Shown here: one piece after another, positions 6,017-7,943 of the stretch
Numbering within the stretch: the stretch's first letter is position 1
How the letters are laid out: every line of letters begins with the position of its first letter
Assembly (NCBI GenBank): GCA_947302185.1
Contig: CAMYVI010000112.1
Location: forward strand, 1-7,943
Reading direction: 5' to 3'
DNA length: 7,943 nt
Origin: an uncultured Lachnospiraceae bacterium
Lineage (GTDB): Bacteria > Bacillota_A > Clostridia > Lachnospirales > Lachnospiraceae
Notes under the pieces: generated by a model
Seen by the model: only the letters and a program-made list of their open reading frames with translations
The model's database searches: none
Told to the model about the DNA's origin: nothing
Program-made: the position numbers and the translations under genes

Positions 6017-6065
6017 GCAGCGCTTCCCACACGCCGCATGCGTTATGTCTCCCCGCATAACGCAT
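6017..6065 (-). promoter_or_regulatory. Two abutting hairpins in the leader of the flavodoxin gene
   Basis: On the minus strand, ATGCGTTATG (6065-6056) pairs perfectly with CATAACGCAT (6047-6038) around the 8-nt loop CGGGGAGA. The very next base begins a second stem, GCGGCG (6037-6032) with CGCTGC (6022-6017, one G-U), around the 9-nt loop TGTGGGAAG. The ribosome binding site GAGGGG (6016-6011) follows immediately. No T-run follows either stem, so this is not a classical secA terminator. It looks like a structured leader that could affect ribosome access or mRNA stability; no known riboswitch is recognised. Confidence 0.5.
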
Positions 6066-6084
6066 CCGAACACATTGACATGAT

Positions 6085-7943
6085 TTATTCGAGCGGCGGC
6101 ATGCCCGGAAGGCCATGGCAGTTCTTATACTTCTTGCCGCTTCCGCACGGGCACGGATCATTCGGATAAACCTTTTTCTTCTTCCTTACGACCGGTTTCT
6201 TCGGTCCCTCTTCCTCTTTGTTCGTCGACATCGGTTTGGCCTGCTCTTCGCGCTCTACCTTCTGCTCGACTCTCACGTGATACATGAGTCTGAGTGTCTC
6301 TTCCTGAATATTATGAGACATTTCCTCGAACATATCGAAGCCGATCATTCTGTATTCGACCTTCGGATCCATCTGGCCGTAGCCCACAAGGCCGATACCC
6401 TGTCTGAGCTGTTCCATATCGTCGATCTGGTTCATCCAGCGCGCATCGATAACTCTGAGCAGAACGACACGTTCGGTCTCACGGATCTTCTCCATGTCGT
6501 CGAATTCCGCTTCCTTGGCCTCATACAGCTTTGCGGCCTTCTCTTTGAGATCCTGCTTGATCTGGTTCTTGCTCATTCCCTTTATGCTCTCGGAAGTGAT
6601 GCGGTCGAACGGAATGATCGGACGCAGATTCTGGTTGATTTCGAGGATTCCTTCTTCGGAATCTGCCGGATCCATATCTTCTCCGAAACACATATCGACC
6701 TTGCGGTCGATGACTGCGTGAGCCATCTGGAAGATCACATCGCGCATGTTCTCTCCGTCGAGGACTTTGCGGCGCTCTTCGTAGATAACTTCTCTCTGAT
6801 CATTATTGACGCGGTCGAACTCAAGCAGATTCTTTCTGATACCGAAGTTATTGCCCTCTATCTTCTTCTGGGCCGATTCGATTGCATTGCTGAGCATCTT
6901 GTGCTCGATCTGCTCATTTTCCGGTACGCCGAGAGCTTCAAATGCAGACATCAGCCTCTCGGATCCGAACAGTCTCATAAGATCATCCTCAAGCGAAATA
7001 TAGAATCTGGATTCGCCCGGATCTCCCTGTCGGCCGGAACGACCTCTGAGCTGATTATCGATACGTCTCGACTCATGGCGCTCCGTTCCGACGATTTTCA
7101 GACCGCCCGCTGCTCTTGAGACATCGTCAAGCTTGATATCGGTACCGCGGCCTGCCATGTTCGTCGCGATCGTGACAGCACCGGCTTCACCGGCGTGCGC
7201 AACGATTTCAGCTTCCATTTCATGGAACTTCGCATTCAGCACGGTATGCGGAATGCCTTCTCTCTTTAACAGCTTTGAGACATGTTCGGAAACATCGATC
7301 GTAATTGTGCCGACCAGGACCGGCTGCTGCTTGGCATGAGCCTCTTTTACAGCCTCCACTACTGCATGATATTTTTCCCTTTTGGTCTTGAATACGGCGT
7401 CATCAAGGTCGACACGCTGCACCGGAACATTAGTCGGAATGGAGATAACATCCATACCGTAAATATCTTTAAATTCCTGCTCCTCTGTAAGAGCGGTACC
7501 GGTCATGCCGGCTTTCTTCTCGTATTTGTTAAAGAAGTTCTGGAAGGTGATGGTGGCAAGGGTCTTGGACTCGCGCTTAATCTTCACGTTTTCTTTGGCT
7601 TCAATTGCCTGATGTAAGCCGTCTGAGTATCTACGACCGGGCATGATACGTCCGGTGAACTCGTCGATAATTACAATCTCGCCGTCCTTAACGATATAGT
7701 CCTTGTCCTTCATCATAAGGTTATTGGCCTTAAGGGCGGTGATGATGCAGTGCTGAATCTCGACATTGTCGGAATCCGCAAGATTATCGATGTGGAAGAA
7801 GCGCTCAGCTTCCTTAACACCGTGCTCGGTAAGGGTAATAATCTTATCCTTCTCGTTAACGATGAAGTCGCCTGTCTCCTCCTGAACGGTACCGAGAATC
7901 ATGTCAAGCTTGCCGACTTCCTCGATGTCCTTACCTCTGTGGA
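6085..7943 (-). CDS. secA: Preprotein translocase ATPase SecA, C-terminal part (5' end beyond window)
   Basis: The motor ATPase that pushes unfolded preproteins through the SecYEG channel at the cytoplasmic membrane. About 618 residues are visible; the frame stays open to the right edge of the window, so the start and the Walker A region are missing. Numbering from the internal Met at 7902: IIDEFTGRIMPGRRYSDGLH (78-97), TLATITFQNFF (114-124), GMTGTA (132-137) and LNAKFHE (222-228). NBD2 motifs follow: TIATNMAGRGTDIKL (244-258) and GTERHESRRIDNQLRGRSGRQGD (272-294, with the arginine-finger region). The helical scaffold/wing has RWMNQIDDMEQLRQGI (488-503), and the C-terminal tail has a basic linker (571-577) and a zinc motif, Cys584, Cys586, Cys595 and His596 in CxC-x8-CH order, which binds SecB or ribosome/phospholipid in relatives. 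The sequence follows Bacillus/Clostridia SecA closely, with no frameshift or missing motif in the visible part. The flavodoxin gene starts 81 nt downstream. Confidence 0.98.
   Translation of the reverse strand, partial: HRGKDIEEVGKLDMILGTVQEETGDFIVNEKDKIITLTEHGVKEAERFFHIDNLADSDNVEIQHCIITALKANNLMMKDKDYIVKDGEIVIIDEFTGRIMPGRRYSDGLHQAIEAKENVKIKRESKTLATITFQNFFNKYEKKAGMTGTALTEEQEFKDIYGMDVISIPTNVPVQRVDLDDAVFKTKREKYHAVVEAVKEAHAKQQPVLVGTITIDVSEHVSKLLKREGIPHTVLNAKFHEMEAEIVAHAGEAGAVTIATNMAGRGTDIKLDDVSRAAGGLKIVGTERHESRRIDNQLRGRSGRQGDPGESRFYISLEDDLMRLFGSERLMSAFEALGVPENEQIEHKMLSNAIESAQKKIEGNNFGIRKNLLEFDRVNNDQREVIYEERRKVLDGENMRDVIFQMAHAVIDRKVDMCFGEDMDPADSEEGILEINQNLRPIIPFDRITSESIKGMSKNQIKQDLKEKAAKLYEAKEAEFDDMEKIRETERVVLLRVIDARWMNQIDDMEQLRQGIGLVGYGQMDPKVEYRMIGFDMFEEMSHNIQEETLRLMYHVRVEQKVEREEQAKPMSTNKEEEGPKKPVVRKKKKVYPNDPCPCGSGKKYKNCHGLPGMPPLE

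Noticed and set aside
6075..6080. TTGACA on the plus strand as a -35 element
   Set aside because: No -10-like hexamer lies 16-18 nt downstream, and the strand it would transcribe is antisense to secA.
6115..7119. Long plus-strand open frame (334 codons) opposite secA
   Set aside because: It lies wholly antisense to the unmistakable secA frame, has no recognisable domain or ribosome binding site, and is explained by the codon bias of the opposite strand.

Overview
This window looks like chromosomal sequence from an anaerobic Clostridia-type Firmicute (Lachnospiraceae-like or a related Eubacteriales family). The evidence is a Clostridia-type SecA ending in a CxC-x8-CH zinc motif, the [FeFe]-hydrogenase maturase HydF, AAGGAG-type ribosome binding sites, and base composition near 50% GC by eye. 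The family-level assignment is an inference. I see no rRNA, tRNA, CRISPR array, phage gene or transposase gene. No gene-free gap exceeds 300 bases; the largest are 266 and 249 bases, and both are described.

Layout. A plus-strand gene for a three-domain S1 RNA-binding protein (1-1110) converges on a minus-strand series. Reading the minus strand from the right edge, the order is: secA (C-terminal two thirds only, cut by the window edge), a short flavodoxin-domain gene, hydF, mtaD (MTA/SAH deaminase) and ahcY (adenosylhomocysteinase family). The convergent gap 1111-1376 holds a stem-loop after the S1 stop, a long-loop inverted repeat with T-rich flanks on both strands (probable bidirectional terminator), an 18-bp direct repeat and a perfect 10-bp hairpin. 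The 249-base gap between hydF and mtaD holds two stem-loops and a convincing sigma-A type promoter reading into mtaD. The mtaD-ahcY pair (27-nt spacing) is therefore its own operon. secA, flavodoxin and hydF are separated by 81 and 82 nt, each gap containing RNA-hairpin potential, so co-transcription there is less certain.

How the genes fit together. mtaD and ahcY form a by-product pathway for S-adenosylmethionine chemistry. The AhcY-family protein carries His-x-Glu-x-Lys at the substrate-binding position where ordinary SAH hydrolases have His-x-Thr-x-Glu/Gln. Next to a SAH deaminase this suggests the route SAH -> S-inosylhomocysteine -> inosine + homocysteine, rather than direct SAH hydrolysis. 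The neighbouring hydF belongs to a pathway driven by radical-SAM enzymes (HydE, HydG, not in this window) that release 5'-deoxyadenosine, another possible substrate of this deaminase class. Most of the window is ordinary housekeeping sequence. The inosine-route pair, the structured leader of the flavodoxin gene and the repeats at 1160-1357 are the parts most worth a second look.
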